This document shows, piece by piece, positions 9,883 through 19,544 of a stretch of DNA of 64,000 bases; within the stretch, counting starts at the first letter, position 1, and each line of letters begins with the position of its first letter. A program made the translations under genes and the position numbers. This DNA is from Rebecca billardiae RCC1528 (taxonomy: Eukaryota; Haptophyta): the NCBI GenBank assembly GCA_965240325.2, contig OZ251235.1, positions 1,736,001 through 1,800,000 of the forward strand, in the 5' to 3' direction. The notes under the pieces were generated by a model. The model had not been told where the DNA came from. It worked only from the letters and a program-made list of their open reading frames with translations, and made no database searches.

Positions 9883-10935
9883 ATGACGACCGCGCGTGGC
9901 GGCGCTCTCGCGGCAGCAATCGCGCTCGCGTGGCTGGGCGGCGCTGCTGCGCGCGGCGCACCGCGCTGTGCGCACGCCCGCTCCGCTCTGGCACGACAGC
10001 CCGCCCGCACACGCCAGCCCGCGCGCATGAGCACCGCCGGCGACGGCCCGGTCGGCTTTGTTGGGCTGGGCATCATGGGGCAGGGCATGGTGGACAACCT
10101 GCTGTCGAGCGGGCACTCGCTGGTGGTGTGGAGCCGCGACGGCTCCAAGTGCGACCGCCTCGCCGCGGAGCACCCGACCTCCGTCGCCGTCGCCGCCTCG
10201 CCGCGCGAGGTCGTCGAGCGGTGCGCTCTCACGTGGGCGATGCTGAGTACGCCTGAGGCCTCGCAGGCCGTGTTTGAGGGCGCCGACGGGCTGCTGGCCG
10301 GTGTGGGCACGGGGAAGGCGATCGTGGACTGCGCAACGCTCACGCCCGAGCGCATGCGCGAGATGGCCCACGCCGTGCGCGCACGCGGCGGCCTCTTCGC
10401 AGAGGCGCCCGTCTCGGGCTCGAAGGCGCCTGCCGCGCAGGGGACACTCATCTTCCTCGCCTCAGGCGACGAGATGGCGATCTCGCTCGGGCAGAGCGGG
10501 TTCGACGCGATGGGCAAGGCGCTGCACGTGTACGGCGCGGAGGCGGGCATGGGCACGCGCATGAAGCTCGCCGTCAACATGGTGATGGCCGCGCAGCTCG
10601 CCGCGATCGGCGAGGGCGTCGCGCTGTGCGAGGCGGCGGGCCTCTCAGCCGCTCAGCTCGTAGATGTTCTGAGCGAGGGCGCGATGGACTCGCCGATGGT
10701 GCGGCTCAAGGGCAAGGCGATGGCGGAGCGGGCGTACCCGCCCGCCTTCCCGCTGTGCCACGCCCAGAAGGACGTGCGCTTCGCGCTCCTGCTCGCGGAC
10801 GAGCTCGGCGTCGGCCTGCCCGTCGCGGGCGCGGCCAACGAACTCTTCAAGCGCGCCAAGGGCGAGGGGCGCGCGGACGACGACTTCGCGGCCGTGTGCG
10901 AGACGAGCAGGGGCACACCCCGCGGGAGCGGGTGA
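9883..10935 (+). CDS. Beta-hydroxyacid dehydrogenase, glyoxylate/succinic semialdehyde reductase type
   Basis: NAD(P)H-dependent reductase of the 6-phosphogluconate/3-hydroxyisobutyrate dehydrogenase superfamily. It is closest in pattern to plant GLYR proteins that detoxify glyoxylate and succinic semialdehyde. The 350-aa product opens with a hydrophobic presequence (AAAIALAWLGGAAARG) and an Arg-rich stretch of about 45 residues, suggesting organelle import. The mature enzyme probably begins near MSTAGDGPVGFVG. Motifs: Rossmann GLGIMGQGM; VVWSRDGSKCDRL after strand 2, where Arg fits NADP preference; substrate loop APVSGSKAPA; the catalytic Lys block GMGTRMKLAVNMVMA; and YPPAFPLCHAQKDVRFAL, all typical of GLYR. 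It is intronless. The upstream spacer to the CC2D1-like gene is about 300 bp. Confidence 0.88.
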   Translation: MTTARGGALAAAIALAWLGGAAARGAPRCAHARSALARQPARTRQPARMSTAGDGPVGFVGLGIMGQGMVDNLLSSGHSLVVWSRDGSKCDRLAAEHPTSVAVAASPREVVERCALTWAMLSTPEASQAVFEGADGLLAGVGTGKAIVDCATLTPERMREMAHAVRARGGLFAEAPVSGSKAPAAQGTLIFLASGDEMAISLGQSGFDAMGKALHVYGAEAGMGTRMKLAVNMVMAAQLAAIGEGVALCEAAGLSAAQLVDVLSEGAMDSPMVRLKGKAMAERAYPPAFPLCHAQKDVRFALLLADELGVGLPVAGAANELFKRAKGEGRADDDFAAVCETSRGTPRGSG

Positions 10936-11388
10936 GCGGGCCCCGCGTGCACGCGCGGCGTCGCCTCGCGGACACGCCGCACTCGTGCACGCGACGGGCG
11001 CCGCCCGCCCGAGGGTTCCAGCATCATGCTGCGCCATGGCCCGCCGACTGCCGCGCGGGCCAGCTGGCCGTGAGCCTGGCGATCGAGTCGCGACAGCGGC
11101 CGCCTTCAGCCGGCCCGCTCTCAGTCTCAGACCCAGCCTCAGGCTCTATGCTTATCAGAGGAGTCTGTCCGACGACTCCACTGTGCATGTCTGTGAAGTT
11201 TCATGATGATGATGATAGTCATCAGTGTCTAATGTCTACGGTACATGTACTATCCGGTATATCCCGAATGATCCGCGCCGCAACTTGCACAGTGTCAGTG
11301 ACAGAACGTACACGGTAACTCCGATGTCTCATGATCCGACTGAACCTGTGTTCATTCCGGCTCGGCCGGATGGCCAGGACGAGCAGCA
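10936..11388. other. Intergenic, no gene seen
   Basis: Spacer between the convergent ends of the dehydrogenase and FUN14 genes. It contains a short ATG(ATG)n-type run at 11203-11217. No supported feature. Confidence 0.6.
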
Positions 11389-11865
11389 TCACCAATCTTG
11401 CTTGTACCCTGCCGCAAAGCCCGCTGCGAAGCCGGCGGCGCTGCTGAGGCCGTGGTCCGAGAGGAGGTGTACCAGCCGTTGGCTCGCAAAGGTGTAGTCG
11501 ACGCGATCAAGCCTGCCGTCCTTGTTAAGGTCGGCCAGCTTGAGGATGTCGCGCTCCATCTTGGCGTAGTTTACAGTGACGTAGCCCGCCTTCGAAAGGA
11601 TAGTTAAGGCAATGAAGGCACAGCCCACGCCCATGGAGACACCACTTGTCGCCGCGCGCGCAGCCTTCCCGGTGCACAGGCCCAGGACGCCAGAAACGGT
11701 CGCTGCACCTCCGTGCTCTGTGGCGTTGGCGGGCAGGACCATCGCCACTATCGGGCGCAGGATGCCTGGTCCACCCATCTCGGTAGCCGCATGACGGCTC
11801 AGCGACCGCGCCTCGGCTGCAGAAGCCAAAGTGACCGCTAGACTCCACGCGACGACGGCGCGCAT
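11389..11865 (-). CDS. FUN14-family membrane protein with an EF-hand-like loop
   Basis: A 158-aa protein. Residues 1-20 (MRAVVAWSLAVTLASAAEA) form a signal or transit sequence. From about residue 58 it follows the FUN14 layout: a Gly/Ala-rich first segment (SGVLGLCTGKAARAATSGVS), a hydrophobic segment with SKAGYV matching the SHSGYV block of FUNDC1, then VNYAKMERDIL. It ends with the Gly-rich segment SSAAGFAAGFAAGYK, matching the family's SSGFVGGFLLGLA end. FUNDC1 relatives are outer-mitochondrial or plastid membrane proteins, and FUNDC1 is a mitophagy receptor. Inserted between the two membrane segments is DLNKDGRLDRVD, which has the Asp/Asn/Asp/Gly spacing of an EF-hand calcium loop. No LIR motif is obvious at the N-terminus. 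Confidence 0.7.
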   Translation of the reverse strand: MRAVVAWSLAVTLASAAEARSLSRHAATEMGGPGILRPIVAMVLPANATEHGGAATVSGVLGLCTGKAARAATSGVSMGVGCAFIALTILSKAGYVTVNYAKMERDILKLADLNKDGRLDRVDYTFASQRLVHLLSDHGLSSAAGFAAGFAAGYKQDW

Positions 11866-12185
11866 GCTGGGGTGACGAGCTGCCGCGAGCCCGCCTGGCG
11901 GCTAGCGGGAGTTTTATCGAGTTTTGAGTTTTCTTCTTCCGCAGCTCGTGCACCCGGACCGACGTGGCTGTGCAGTGCCCTCTGGCAGTGGCGGACGAGT
12001 CCGAGTGGTGAGTGGTGAGCAGCACGACAGCTGAGCACTGCACTCGGCAGCCTGATCAACACGGCCACGCCGAATCCTGCTACCGCAGGTGACACCACAG
12101 TCCGGCATCGCGATGTGCGCGTCACACGAGCAGCCGCAGAGCCGCTCCGCGGATACCAGCTGACTCTGGTGTAACACTCGCAGGG
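11866..12185. other. Intergenic, no gene seen
   Basis: About 320 bp between two minus-strand genes, with T-rich tracts at 11913-11940. It probably contains the promoter of the FUN14 gene and the 3' end of its neighbour. Confidence 0.5.
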
Positions 12186-12764
12186 TCAAAACATCATGCC
12201 GGGGGCCACGAGCACGCGCCACATGAGCAACAGCGCCAGCTGGACCGGGAGGTCGGGGAGCCCCATCAGCAGCTCGAGCGCTGGATCATTCGCGCCGCTC
12301 GCGCTCAGCGCCAGCACCTTGAGTGCGAGGCCGAGTGGCCCGCCGAGGGCGAACACTCGCACCACCGCTTTCGAGACGGTCCCGACATCCCGCTCGAGAG
12401 GCCGTTGGAAGATGTTGGCACCCTGCAGGAGCACGCCTGCCAAGACCCAGCCAAGGGCGCCTGACGCAGCGTCGTTGAATGAATGCGCAATGTCGACGAG
12501 GTCCTGCGTCGTGATGGTCGGGTTCGGGTCGAACTGCCCGTGTGTTGTGATCTCGACGGTGGCCTTCCCAAGCGCGTAGATCGCCAAGAGTGACGCGTCG
12601 CACTTGACGAGCTCGACGTCGACGCCATCGCCCAATCGCATGCGCGGACTGGCGCGAGCTCGTAAGCTCAGCCGTGGCGTCTGCACTTGGCGGGGTACGA
12701 CCGGCACAACTGCGACAGCGAGAAGGACCACATGCAGCAGCCGGCGGTCCAAAGACGCGCCCAT
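12186..12764 (-). CDS. Small membrane protein with a targeting sequence, unknown function
   Basis: The frame is open from a TTG at 12818, but the first ATG is at 12764, giving 192 aa. The N-terminus MGASLDRRLLHVVLLAVAVV is a good signal peptide. It is followed by an Arg/Ser-rich stretch (LSLRARASPRMRL) resembling a bipartite plastid presequence. The rest has FNDAASGALGWVLAGVLLQ, GGPLGLALKVLALSA and LPVQLALLLMWRVLVAP as probable membrane segments, with a polar loop TTHGQFDPNPTITTQDLVD between them. I do not recognise the family. A plastid membrane protein is a reasonable guess from the presequence alone. Confidence 0.65.
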   Translation of the reverse strand: MGASLDRRLLHVVLLAVAVVPVVPRQVQTPRLSLRARASPRMRLGDGVDVELVKCDASLLAIYALGKATVEITTHGQFDPNPTITTQDLVDIAHSFNDAASGALGWVLAGVLLQGANIFQRPLERDVGTVSKAVVRVFALGGPLGLALKVLALSASGANDPALELLMGLPDLPVQLALLLMWRVLVAPGMMF

Positions 12765-14189
12765 CTTGCCGGTCCAAGACCAGGCGCGGTTGCTGATGGC
12801 GAAAATAATTATTGGCAAATTGCCGGCGGCGCCGCCTGCAATTTAAATATGGGTTGGCGCTGCGCGTCAACTTGGGCTGGAAACCTGTTTCTGAAACGCA
12901 CGATGGCACGCCGGGCCGGTGGCCCGAGCTCGGAATTCCGACGCTGCCAACGGCGCCACAGGGGCGCAGCGACGGGGCTGACGACGCGCGCAGGTGTGCA
13001 CGTCTGACCACGGAGTGCGCGCTGCAATGACCGGCCCGTCCGCAGCACCACGCCCCGCGCTGTGAGTGAGAGTGTGGCCCGCGCCCAAGCGAGAACGCGG
13101 GCCGGGCGGCACTCCGCCGACCTCGCCGGCCGCCGACCAGCCCGCGGCCGCCTGCTGCAGCTCGTGGAACACGCAGTCGCGCGCTCACGCGTGGAGGGCG
13201 GACCTGCGCGTATGCGCCCGCCGGGCTTGCCGCTTCATCCGCTGGCACCGCAGTGCAGGTCGAGCCCTCCGCCGCCCACCGAGCCGGCGCCACGCCTCGC
13301 GCTCGTGCTCGAGCTGAGGCGGCGCGTGTCGCCCGAGCCGGCGGGTTCGCGCGCGTGCGCGTGGTGGGCAGCCTCGCGCGTGCGCCCGCCGCGCGCCCCG
13401 CGTCGCTCGCTTGGCGCCGCACGCGAGCCGCTCGTCGCGCGACCGAACGAGACGTCAATCAAGGGCGACCCTTGGAATGGCGTGGGCTCTCCGCCTGTCG
13501 TCCTTCACGGGACGTCGTCGACGCGAGGCCGCGCGAGGTTGCTCCGATGCTCATAGTCCAATGCAAGATGATACCCGCGTGCCACTATCAGCGCGCCCTT
13601 TCGCTCGTGAATTGTCTAGCGAGAATGTGACGGTTCGTGCGAATGTGAAGTGTGAACTCGCGACACGACGAATGCGCCGATGCGATTCGCGCGAATGTGA
13701 GTACGCAAAGCGCCGAATGACGAGCGGTTTTTGACCGAACGACGAGCGGCTTTTGTCTGATCGAGCGCGCGTAAGCGGGTACGCGAATTCCGCATATGTG
13801 ACCCGGTGACAAACAAACAAACGCAGAGGGCGTCAAAAAAAGGCCTGCGACGGGCTGGTCCCCAGCGTGAAGTCGTGCCTTTGTTCTCGTGGGTTTCCAG
13901 TATTGTACCCGGTAGCTACCTCCCTGACTCATCCCGTATCTCTGACGCCTGCCCGTTGCATAGTGAACAGTTGCATACCACGTCGTTAGTATACCCCAAT
14001 CCCCAGGATATGGATTATGGGCACGGCAGTTGTTCTTTGATGCCAATCAATGTGCTGCGCAGCCTACTCTGCCTCGAGGCTGACAGACAGACTATGTGAT
14101 ACATCGGACTGAGACAGGCTACAATGTTAGGCGGAGGCGGCGACGGCCGCGGGCCCCAGGCGGCTGCCCTGCGCGGCTGCGCGCGACGA
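12765..14189. other. Long intergenic region with a palindrome and short repeats
   Basis: A near-perfect palindrome lies at 12817-12844 (13 of 14 pairs, centred on GGCGCC), just upstream of the membrane-protein gene. From 13540 to 13800 base composition drops and short direct repeats appear: CGAATGTGA three times, and two copies of a CGAAYGACGAGCGGYTTTTG unit at about 13708-13757. The open frames between 13062 and 13630 are Arg/Ala/Pro-rich high-GC shadows. No gene can be supported. Confidence 0.5.
12817..12844. repeat. 28-bp near-perfect palindrome
   Basis: The left arm AAATTGCCGGCGGC pairs with GCCGCCTGCAATTT, with one mismatch and no loop. It lies about 55 bp upstream of the start of the minus-strand membrane-protein gene, in an AT-flanked setting. 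Confidence 0.6.
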
Positions 14190-15032
14190 TCACTGGTAGG
14201 CGGGCGGCGGATCCTCACCCCCGCCGCGCCGCTCGTGCGGCGGTGGCCTGGGCGGCGCGCCCGGCTTGACGAGGTCGCCGTACTCCATCTTGTCGTACAG
14301 CGCCTTGAGGCCGAGCACGTAGAGAGCATGCAGCGGCGTGAAGATAGAGCCCTCGTAGAAGAAGGCGAGGGCGGCCAGGCCGAGCTGGGTGAAGCCGTAG
14401 CAGCGGAGCATCCCCACGTTGTACGTCGTGATCGCGATGATGCCGACGACGCCGATCACGAGCTCGATCAGGTTCCACACGAGTGCGATGGCGAGGACGG
14501 CGACCAGGGCGATGCGCTGGCCGGTCTCCACCTGCTCCTGCGTCGGGCCCACGTCCGGGCGCTGGCTTTCAAACTCCTCGCGCTGCGCGGCTGACGGACC
14601 GAACTCGTCCTCGGGCTGCGGGCGCGTGGGCGCCATCCCGCTCGAGACCACCTCGATGCCGACGATGGCACCGATGCAGACGGCGAGCTGCGCGAGTGTG
14701 AACAGGTACGTCCACGTGAGCACACCCGTGTACAGGCTGCAGCCGCAGCAGCCGAGCGGCGGGCAGAGCGTGCCGCAGTGCGCTGCGACGACGTTCGTGT
14801 CGAGCGCCTTGTTCGTCCCGCCCCCGCCGTTCACGCCGTAGTGCGACAAGGGGCGGTGGTTCTCCGTGAAGGTGCTGTCGATGAGCACGACATACTCGTT
14901 GGTCGGAGGCGCGCCGATCTCCTTGAGCACGCGCTGCTTGGCTTGCTCGACGGTCTCGGAGGGGTCGACGTCGATCGCGTAGTTCTCTCCGTGGCAGCAG
15001 CACCAGAGCGCCGCCCCCTTGAACTGCACCAT
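14190..15032 (-). CDS. Ubiquitin-like domain membrane protein with C-terminal PPxY motif
   Basis: A 280-aa protein, unfamiliar as a whole. Residues 1-75 resemble a ubiquitin-like fold (YAIDVDPSETVEQAKQRVLKEIG, then EYVVLIDSTF and LSHYGVNGGG). A Cys-rich turn follows (HCGTLCPPLGCCGCSLY). Four hydrophobic segments come next: VLTWTYLFTLAQLAVCIGAIVG, ALVAVLAIALVWNLIELVIG, VVGIIAITTYNVGML and TQLGLAALAFFYEGSIF. An acidic-polar loop of about 45 residues separates the first two. The C-terminus is Pro/Arg-rich and ends PPPAYQ, a PPxY-type ligand for WW domains such as those of NEDD4-family E3 ligases. It is intronless, with an ATG at 15032. A role as a ubiquitin-pathway adaptor on a membrane is inference. 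Confidence 0.7.
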   Translation of the reverse strand: MVQFKGAALWCCCHGENYAIDVDPSETVEQAKQRVLKEIGAPPTNEYVVLIDSTFTENHRPLSHYGVNGGGGTNKALDTNVVAAHCGTLCPPLGCCGCSLYTGVLTWTYLFTLAQLAVCIGAIVGIEVVSSGMAPTRPQPEDEFGPSAAQREEFESQRPDVGPTQEQVETGQRIALVAVLAIALVWNLIELVIGVVGIIAITTYNVGMLRCYGFTQLGLAALAFFYEGSIFTPLHALYVLGLKALYDKMEYGDLVKPGAPPRPPPHERRGGGEDPPPAYQ

Positions 15033-15619
15033 CGTCGCGTCACGTCGATGGGCGGCGGACGAGCGCTTGATTGATAATGGCGGAGCCCAGCCCAGCAGGG
15101 CTCAAAAAACTCCGAATGACGACGACGGCTTCGGACGGCGGACGCTCAATCTCCAATATCATCAGTCAATCTCAATTCTCATATATCATGGAAATGATTG
15201 TGAGACCTCTCAGCAGCACTACGATTGAGTATTATTACTCAAGGCGTCGATGAGTGCTTTCGCTGGTATCAGATACTTGCGCCGCCGGGCAGCGTTCGCG
15301 ACGACTACGGTCAATGCGCGCGGCCAGTAGCCCAGTCCGTGCGGTTCGAAGGGTTCGAGCAGACGAGCAGCCTCAGACTGTGCGCGGCGCCACTGCTGCT
15401 TCATGAGTTATAGTGCACACGCGACAGACACGCATGCCTCTGCAGTGTGAGCATACTTGTCGGGCCCGTCCAGACTTCGGCCAGGCTGTCTCTGGCACGC
15501 GCCACTCGGCAGGCCGGGCGCGGGCGCTCACATGCCCGGATCCTGGCTGGTGCACACCCAGCCGCCCCTGCCGGCTCCCGGACTGCCTCGTGCCTCCTCC
15601 TCCGCCGAAGGCGGGCGGC
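15033..15619. other. Intergenic, no gene seen
   Basis: About 590 bp. A T/A-rich stretch at 15150-15245 contains ATCATCAGTCAATCTCAATT-type sequence. This is probably the promoter of the ubiquitin-like gene and the 3' end of the TTC12-like gene. Confidence 0.5.
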
Positions 15620-17943
15620 TCAGGGCGGCTTGACGTACTGCATCAGGATCTGCATGCCGTGCTGCTCCCGGATCTGCCCCAGGCAGTGGCTGTTCTTGGC
15701 GAGGCGCGCGAGCGCGATGGCCGCGTTGCGCTGCAGCTGGCCCTTGCGGTGGTGCGCGATCGCTAGCAGGTACTGCACGAGCTGCGTGCGGGCGGGCGCG
15801 GGCGGTGGGGGCGGAGGGCGCGGGGCGGTGCGCGCGAGAGGGGGGCTCAGCACGGCGGCGCTGCTGGGGGGGCGCGCTCGGACCCCGCGGCGGCACTCCG
15901 CCCCACTCGCGCCCAGCTGGCGGCCCTCCGTCCCCCGAGCGCGCACGCACACGCACACACGCACACGCGCGCACACGCGCACACCTTGGGCTGAGCCGCC
16001 AGAACGGCCAGGCAGCGCTCGTCGCGCGCGAGCTCGCCGACGGCCAGCGCCGCATTGCCCTGCACGTGCGCCGCCGCGTGGGTGAGCAGCCTGGGAGCGG
16101 GCGGGGCGGAGCGGGCGGGCGGGCGTTGCGCGCGGCGTCAGACGCAACCCACTGACTGCGCGCCTCGGCCGCGCGCGGGCCGAGGCGCCGCCGCGTGCGC
16201 ACGCCACGCCGCGCCCGGGGCGCGAGACGCGAGCGGACGGATGGCGCGCGCGTGCGTGCGCAGCCGGCCCATCCATCGCGCGCGCGCACCCGGTGAGCGT
16301 GGGGATGGCGCCCTTGTCGCACAGCTCGGCCGCGTGCCGGGCGTCCGCGTGCAACATCAACGTGAGCAGCTTGAGTGCGGGGCCAACGGCATCCATGCCG
16401 GCTTCGGTCGCGTCCGCGTCGTCGTCGTCCGCCGCGCCGCCGCCCGCCGCCGCCGCCTCCTCCGCCGCCGCGGCCTCGTCGGTGACCTCCTCAAACCTCG
16501 GCGTTGCGGCCGGCGCGGCGAGGCCGCGCGCCGCCGCCGAGGCGCGCGGCGCGCCCGCGCCGCGCAAGCTCGCGTCGAGCAGACTGAGAGCGAGGCCGAG
16601 CGCGCCGCCGTCCGCGAGCGCGCCATGTACGCCCTCGCACCGAGCGCATTTGCCGAGCAGCGCGAGTAGGCGTGCGCCGATGTCCGTGTCCGCGGCGAGC
16701 TCGGGCCGCGCGAGCAGCGCGCACAGCGGGCCGGCGAGCGGCGCGCAGTGCGCCGACACCGCCTCCTCGTCCGTGCACAGGTTGTGCAGCGCCGCGGCCG
16801 AGTTGGCGACGAAGCAGATGCCAGTGGCGTCGAGGGCTCGCGCGCCGCTCGCCGATTCGCGCGCGGACGCGCGCGGCGCGGCGCGCAGCAGCCCCAGTGT
16901 CGCCGCGCTCACGGCGGCGGGGACGCCGAGCGCGCACAGCGCCGCGCGCAGCCGGCCGCTTGCGCTCAGGTTGCCCAGCGCCTGCACCGCGCTGTGCCGC
17001 CGCTCCGAGCGGCCGGCGCGCTCGTCGCGCGCGGCGCGCGCGAGCACGGCCAGTGCCTCGCAGCCGCCCGCCGCGCCCGGCGGCGCCTTTGTGTTCGTGG
17101 CCGCGGCGACGAGCAAGGCCTTGAACTTGGGCGAGGAGGAGAGGTTGGCGAGCAGGTGCACGGCGGAGGTGGCGAGCGCCGCGCGCGCGCCGCGCTCCGC
17201 CATCGCCGCCGCCGCCGCCGGCCCGCTCGGCAGCGCGATCTCGGCGCCGATCTCGATCTCGGCGCCAATCTGGGAGGCCTCTGCGGCGCCGTCGCCGTCG
17301 GCGGCGTCGGCGGCGTCGGCGGCGTCGGCGTCTGCGATCTCGGAGAGCGTGCGCAGCGCGGCGCGCGCGCCGATCGCGCCGACGAGCGCGTCGTGCAGCC
17401 GCTCGGTGGCCGCGCACAGCCGCAGCGCGTCGAGCCTCGCCTCGGCGAGCTGCGTCGCGCCGAAGCGCGCGGCGCACGCCTCCGCCGCCTCGCGCGCCGC
17501 CGGCGAGTCGGCGCGCTCGGTATCAGACGGCAGCGGCATCGGCGCGCGCAGCTCGGCCCACTGGCTGTTGAGCGCGAGGAGCAGCTTGTCCGCGCCGCCC
17601 TTGGCGAGGAGCTCGTGCTGCGCGCGCGGCGAGAGGCACGCGGCGACGAGCGCGCGCGCGCACGCCATGCCGAGCGCGCCGCCCTCGCCCAGGTGTGCGC
17701 ACAGCCAGCCAACCAGACCGCACTGGCGCGCGGTCGCGCGGTGCGCGTCAGCGCGCAGCAGCAGCGGGGTGAGCTCTCGCAGCACGTCGAGGGCGTGCGC
17801 GTCGGCCTGCGCGCGCGTCGGCGGCGCGTGCGTGGGCGGCTCCGCGTGTGCCGAGCCGCCGGCGTCGGGCGCGGCCGCCGGCGCCGCGCCGTCGGCGCCG
17901 CTCGCGCCGCCGTCACCGCCGCCGTCACCCGCCGCCGCTCCGC

Positions 17944-17977
<34 letters not shown>

Positions 17978-19254
17978 AGCGGTGATCGCCACCTTGCGCA
18001 TGCCTGACTCGGCCTTCGCCTCCGCCGTCCCGCCCGCGCCCGCCCCGCCCTTCCGCGCCGCGGCGCGCACGGGCGGCGGCGGCGGCGCGGCGGCGTGCAG
18101 CGCCTCGACGAGCGCGTGCACGCGCTGCACACTCGAGCGGTCAGCCGCGCCGGCCGCGTCGGCGGCGTCGGCGGCGCCGAGCGCCTTCGCCTCCTTCGCC
18201 TCCTCCGCGCGCTCGGCGTCGACCTGGCGCAGCAGCCGCTGGCACTCGGGCACGTCGCTCTCGCCCGCCGTGCGCAGCGCCGCGCGCACGTCCGCCTCCG
18301 CGTCACCGTGCCTGCCAAGCGCCGAGTAAGCGGCCGCGCGCCGCAGCCGCGCCTTGAGAACGAGCGGTGGCGCCGGCCGCGCCTCGAGGCAGTCGTCGAG
18401 GAACTCGGCGATCTCGAGCGCCTTGGAGCAGTCCTCCGCGGCGGAGAGGAAGTTGCCCACCTTCATGTGCGCCAGCGCGCGGTTCGTGTACAGCGCCTTC
18501 TCCGACTTGTCGAACTCGAGCGCCCGAGAGTAACAGCCAAGCGCCTCCGACGGCTGGCCGGCCGCGAGCGCCGCGTTCCCGCGCGCGCGCTCCGCGTCGG
18601 CGGCGGCGCGCGCGGCGGCGCGGCGCGCGGCGCGCTCCTCGACGTCCTTCGCCATCGCGTCGAACGCCGCCTGGTCCTGCACCTGCGGCTTCTGCCCGGA
18701 CTCGTGCGCCCAGAGGTCCTCGTCCGGATCCTCCTCGAACAGGTCCCAGCCGCGGAAGTCGGTCGCGCGCGACGGGTTGTCGCGGCGGTACTGCTCCCAG
18801 CGCTCGCGCCGGTTCTTGCGGTGGTAGTAGTCGCGCTTGAGCTCCTCGATCTTCTCGGCGTGCACCTCGCGCAGCGTCTCGCGCTCCTGCGCCTCCGCCT
18901 GCGCGAGCAGCCGCTCTTCAATCTTGGCGCGCCGCTTCGCCTGCCGCCGCGCGAGCTCGGCCTCCTCCTGCCGGCGCGTCTTCTCCACGGCCTCGTCGGC
19001 AAGGTTGGGGTCGATCGTGCCCTCCTTCAGCCCGGCGATCGTCTTGCTCACGTCCTCCACGCGCGAGATGAAGTCGGTGAACTCATCCTGCGCAGGCGCG
19101 AGGCGCGGAGCGCGCGTGCGCGCGCGCGCGAGCCGTCAGGCGCGAGCCGCACGGTGCTGCGCCGCGCGAGGCTGCTGCACGGCGTGCGTGCGCGCGCGCG
19201 GCGCGGCGCGGCGCACACCTCGTCAGCGCCCGCGAGGCCCAGGCCACCCGCCAT
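15620..19254 (-). CDS. TTC12-like TPR and armadillo-repeat protein
   Basis: Exons on the minus strand are 19254-19219, 19087-16290, 16090-15985 and 15781-15620 (introns of 131, 199 and 203 bp, all GT-AG), giving 1033 aa. Exon 1 encodes only MAGGLGLAGADE; the join continues DEFTDFISRVEDV. Residues 35-165 form a charged helical region. TPR units follow at about 170-300 (RGNAALAAGQPSEALGCYSRAL, KALYTNRALAHMKVGNFLSA, RRAAAYSALGRHGDAEADVRAAL). An Ala/Gly/Asp-rich linker then leads to armadillo-like helices to the end (HAAAHVQGNAALAVGELARD and QLQRNAAIALARLAKNSHC, split across exons). TTC12 in animals is a cytoplasmic factor for axonemal dynein-arm assembly and a primary ciliary dyskinesia gene. 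Human TTC12 is shorter (about 700 aa). It is head-to-head with the LRRIQ1-like gene, 290 bp apart. Confidence 0.75.
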
Positions 19255-19394
19255 GGCGCTCGTTGCACGCGCGTCGGTTGTGCACGGCCGGCTGCGCTCC
19301 GCAGCGGCAGCAGGCTGTAGATCTGGATCCGCTTGGCACTGAAGAACTGCGCGATGGCGTCCGGCTCGCTCGGCGGTTTACAGGAGTTCTAAAA

Positions 19395-19404
19395 CCGTTA
19401 ACGG
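19395..19404. promoter_or_regulatory. Myb-type palindrome in a shared promoter
   Basis: CCGTTAACGG is a perfect 10-bp palindrome and contains the Myb core TAACGG on both strands. It lies in the 290-bp gap between the divergent TTC12-like and LRRIQ1-like starts. Function is inferred from the motif only. Confidence 0.3.
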
Positions 19405-19544
19405 CCCAAGGCGGAGGCCACCCCGGCCGCCCGGCGCCGGGCTGCTTGGGCGCACGATGGTGTATGATAGATCTCTCGTGCTGGCGGCACACTGAGCCTT
19501 GGCCCCCGCTTGTGACGCCCAGCCGGCGCCCGAAAAGCGGCGCG

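Noticed and set aside
12286-13458. 390-codon minus-strand open frame
   Set aside because: It overlaps the membrane-protein gene in another frame, is dominated by Arg/Ala/Gly, and spans promoter and palindrome sequence.
18837-19544. Upstream extension of the LRRIQ1-like frame
   Set aside because: It overlaps the antisense TTC12-like exons and is Arg/Ser-rich. The ATG at 19545 begins ordinary acidic protein sequence.
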